The notes under the pieces are model-generated. The model was not told where the DNA came from and made no database searches. It worked only from the letters and a program-made list of their open reading frames with translations. A program made the translations under genes and the position numbers. Source: an uncultured Clostridia bacterium (GTDB lineage: Bacteria; Bacillota; Clostridia; Oscillospirales; Acutalibacteraceae). Taken from it: DNA of 7,568 nt. Of this stretch, positions 5,532 through 7,568 are shown piece after piece. Position 1 is the first letter of the stretch. Each line of letters opens with the position of its first letter. The stretch spans positions 1 to 7,568 of the forward strand of contig CALCYI010000058.1 in NCBI GenBank assembly GCA_937907605.1, written 5' to 3'.

Positions 5532-7495
5532 TGAGGAAAGATTTATCCAACAATTTCAAAACGGGATGGATTTATTTTGTCATTCCGCTTCTTCTGATTG
5601 CTTCGATTTTCTTTATGTCGTCCCAGAATAATAAGGTTGACGTAAAGTATTCCGAAATCGTTAATATGTTCAGGACTAATCAGGTCAGCGAATTTGAGCT
5701 TGATTTGTCAAGCGGCAAACTGAACTATAAGCTTTTCAGCGAGGAAAGCAAAAAAGAGCATATTTACAGCGTTCCGAGCGTTTCGTATTTCCTTGATGAC
5801 GTGAGTAAATATGTCAACGAATATAATACTGCTCATCCCGATAAGCAGATAAACTATAATTATATCAAGGGCTCGCGCGGTTCGGTATTCGTAAGTATGA
5901 TACCGACCATTATTCTCGGCGCCGTGCTTGTAGGTCTTTCGTTCTTAATCATAAGGCGAATGGGCAATACCATGACGAGCGAGAACAACAGAGCGCTCAG
6001 CTTCGGTAAGGTAAAGAAGAATACCGAGGAGGAATCCGATAAGAAGTTTGAGGACGTTGCAGGCTGCGAGGAGGAAAAGGCAGAGCTTGAGGAGCTCGTT
6101 GATTTCCTTAAAGAGCCTGAAAAATATACTAAGCTCGGCGCGAGAATACCTAAGGGCGTGTTGCTTGTAGGACCTCCGGGTACGGGTAAAACCCTGCTTG
6201 CAAAGGCGGTTGCAGGTGAAGCGGGAGCGCCGTTCTTGTCTATATCGGGCTCCGACTTTGTTGAGATGTATGTCGGCGTCGGCGCTTCGCGTGTGCGTGA
6301 CCTCTTTGAACAGGCTAAGAAGAAAGCCCCCGCGATTGTATTTATCGACGAAATTGATGCCGTCGGCAGACACAGAGGTACTGGTATGGGCGGCGGCAAC
6401 GATGAACGCGAGCAGACCTTAAATCAGCTTCTTGTTGAAATGGACGGCTTCGGAACTAACAGCGGCGTAATCGTAATGGCTGCGACCAACCGTCCCGACG
6501 TTCTCGACCCTGCGCTTTTAAGACCCGGCAGATTTGACCGCCAGATTACTGTTAACCGTCCAGATATGAAGGGCAGGGAAGAAATACTTAAGGTTCACGC
6601 AAGGAATAAACCGCTCGGACCCGACGTTGATTTTAAGGAAATCGCAAGAATTACAATGGGCTTCACTGGCGCAGATCTTGAAAACCTTATGAACGAGGCG
6701 GCTATTCTTGCCGTTAAGCGCAAAAAGAAAGCAATAACCTCAAATGAGATTATTGACGCTATCTCAAGAGTTGAGCTCGGTATCGAAAAGAAAAACCATA
6801 AGTATACCGATCGTGCTAAAAAGCTTACCGCTTTTCACGAGGCAGGTCACGCCGTATCCTCGTTCTATGTTGAGGGACATAAGCCTGTTAAGGAAATTTC
6901 TATCGTGCCGAGAGGTCTCGGCGCAGGAGGATATACCTGGTATTCACAGGAGGAGGAAAACTACGAATCGAAGAATGAGATGCTCGGCGATTTGATTTCC
7001 ATCTTTGGCGGAAGAGTTGCGGAAGCGCTTTCTCTTAACGATATTTCGACCGGTGCTTCAAGCGATTTAAAGCACGCGACTGCAATGTGCAGGGATATGG
7101 TCGCAAAATACGGTATGTCAGACGCTGTTGGTCCGGTTGTATATGATGACAGCAGCGATGAGGTTTTCCTCGGCAGAGATTACGGTAGGGTTAATAATTA
7201 TTCTGATAAGACTTCTGCAAGAATTGACGAGGAGGTTGAACGCCTGCTCAGAGAGGCTTACGCAAAGTGTGAGGAAATACTTAAGGCACACTTCGATAAG
7301 CTTGAGCTTGTTGCAAACGCGCTTCTTGAAAAGGAAAAGCTCAGCGGCGAGGAGTTCGCAAATCTTATGAATTACGGTACTCTTGAAGCTCCTGAGACTG
7401 AAATAGAGGATACTACGGAATATGAAGAGCCTGTATCGGAAGCCATTGAAAACCCCTATGTACAGGAAGAAACTGAAAATAATTCAGACGAATAA
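5531..7495 (+). CDS. ftsH: ATP-dependent zinc metalloprotease FtsH
   Basis: A 654-residue membrane-anchored AAA+ protease that forms hexamers and degrades misfolded membrane proteins and short-lived regulators. Seen: a first transmembrane segment (about 12-30), an extracytoplasmic domain (about 31-118), and a second transmembrane segment (about 119-142). The AAA module has Walker A GPPGTGKT (214-221), pore loop Y247-V-G, Walker B FIDEID (271-276), and a second region of homology AATNRPDVLDPALLRPGRFDRQ (318-338 and following) with arginine fingers R331 and R334. The peptidase zinc site is H436-E-A-G-H440 with D512 (GASSDLKHAT) as third ligand. The tail from about 617 is acidic and low-complexity, as often in FtsH. 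GGAGG at 5516-5520 lies 10 nt before the ATG, which overlaps the tilS stop (TAATG), so translation is likely coupled. It is the last gene of the operon. Confidence 0.97.
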   Translation: MRKDLSNNFKTGWIYFVIPLLLIASIFFMSSQNNKVDVKYSEIVNMFRTNQVSEFELDLSSGKLNYKLFSEESKKEHIYSVPSVSYFLDDVSKYVNEYNTAHPDKQINYNYIKGSRGSVFVSMIPTIILGAVLVGLSFLIIRRMGNTMTSENNRALSFGKVKKNTEEESDKKFEDVAGCEEEKAELEELVDFLKEPEKYTKLGARIPKGVLLVGPPGTGKTLLAKAVAGEAGAPFLSISGSDFVEMYVGVGASRVRDLFEQAKKKAPAIVFIDEIDAVGRHRGTGMGGGNDEREQTLNQLLVEMDGFGTNSGVIVMAATNRPDVLDPALLRPGRFDRQITVNRPDMKGREEILKVHARNKPLGPDVDFKEIARITMGFTGADLENLMNEAAILAVKRKKKAITSNEIIDAISRVELGIEKKNHKYTDRAKKLTAFHEAGHAVSSFYVEGHKPVKEISIVPRGLGAGGYTWYSQEEENYESKNEMLGDLISIFGGRVAEALSLNDISTGASSDLKHATAMCRDMVAKYGMSDAVGPVVYDDSSDEVFLGRDYGRVNNYSDKTSARIDEEVERLLREAYAKCEEILKAHFDKLELVANALLEKEKLSGEEFANLMNYGTLEAPETEIEDTTEYEEPVSEAIENPYVQEETENNSDE

Positions 7496-7512
7496 AAAAG
7501 CACCCGCGGGGT
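7495..7512 (+). terminator. Apparent left half of the ftsH operon terminator, incomplete
   Basis: Directly after the ftsH stop comes a run of A, then GCACCCGCGGGGT. ACCC (7502-7505) can pair with GGGT (7509-7512) around GCG. An intact terminator of this form would continue GTGC plus a T-tract to match the A-tract and GC of the left arm, but from 7513 the sequence is CAATGTC and complementarity stops. As it stands the stem has only 4 bp and no T-run follows, so it should not work well. It may be a terminator broken by an insertion (inference). Confidence 0.35.
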
Positions 7513-7568
7513 CAATGTCATTAAGATAGTGACACAAAAAGGAAAAACGACACACAAAATGTGGCTTG
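7513..7568. mobile_element. Possible end of an inserted element (extends beyond the window)
   Basis: From about 7509-7513 the sequence no longer matches the expected terminator. It carries an imperfect palindrome at 7516-7534, then two similar blocks, GACACAAAA (7531-7539) and GACACACAAAA (7549-7559). Palindromic and repeated subterminal motifs of this sort are common at insertion-sequence ends. No transposase is visible because the window stops 56 bp in, so the family and even the nature of the element are unproven. It could instead be ordinary intergenic sequence. Confidence 0.3.
7516..7534. repeat. Imperfect palindrome TGTCATTA-AGA-TAGTGACA
   Basis: TGTCATTA (7516-7523) faces TAGTGACA (7527-7534) across AGA, giving 7 Watson-Crick pairs and one G-T/G-U pair. 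It is not followed by a T-run on the plus strand, nor by one on the minus strand (which continues TTGACCCC), so it is not an intrinsic terminator. It could be a protein-binding palindrome or a transposon-end structure. Confidence 0.55.

Noticed and set aside
5860..6399. Minus-strand open frames of 179 and 142 codons opposite the FtsH AAA domain
   Set aside because: Long shadow frames arise from the codon bias of the highly conserved AAA region; the predicted proteins are low-complexity, serine/proline-rich, and lack start signals.
659..7495. Horizontally acquired or novel defence-type system within the operon
   Set aside because: All five genes are intact conserved housekeeping genes with similar codon use; no CRISPR repeats, toxin pair, phage gene or tRNA attachment site was seen.
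7502..7534. Functional Rho-independent terminator for ftsH
   Set aside because: Neither the ACCC/GGGT stem nor the palindrome at 7516-7534 is followed by a T-run on the plus strand; the next bases are CAAAAAGG.

Overview
The window reads as a chromosomal housekeeping segment from a low-to-moderate GC Firmicute, most likely a class Clostridia gut-type bacterium (Ruminococcaceae/Oscillospiraceae-like). This placement is an inference. It rests on the strong AGGAGG ribosome-binding sites, a consensus sigma-A promoter, an RNase J (common in Firmicutes and absent from E. coli), and the rplI-dnaB and tilS-ftsH neighbourhoods. No 16S or other taxonomic marker is present.

Layout. At positions 1-90 two perfect hairpins lie side by side and appear to end transcription arriving from opposite directions. 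The stop codon of the minus-strand RNase HI gene (rnhA, 68-511) sits inside one of them. At 512-658 is a 147-bp AT-rich divergent intergenic region with back-to-back candidate promoters for rnhA and for the rightward operon. From 659 to 7495 a tight five-gene operon runs rightward: RNase J (rnj), ribosomal protein L9 (rplI), replicative helicase DnaB, tRNA-Ile lysidine synthetase (tilS), and the membrane AAA+ metalloprotease FtsH. Gaps are 17 bp, 7 bp, a 17-bp overlap and a 1-bp overlap, so transcription and probably translation are coupled. At 7496-7568 the sequence after ftsH begins like the left half of a Rho-independent terminator. It then loses complementarity and passes into a palindrome and short direct repeats, as if something had been inserted there.

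How the genes work together. RNase HI removes RNA from RNA:DNA hybrids, RNase J matures and degrades RNA, L9 is part of the large ribosomal subunit, DnaB unwinds DNA at the fork, TilS makes the AUA-decoding tRNA, and FtsH degrades membrane and regulatory proteins. This is a growth-linked information-processing cluster. All six proteins keep their expected catalytic residues and look intact.

I found no convincing new biological system. The items most worth a second look are the apparently split terminator after ftsH, which may mark the edge of a mobile element, the interleaved convergent terminators at the left edge, and the operon arrangement (rnj directly before rplI, and no hpt between tilS and ftsH).
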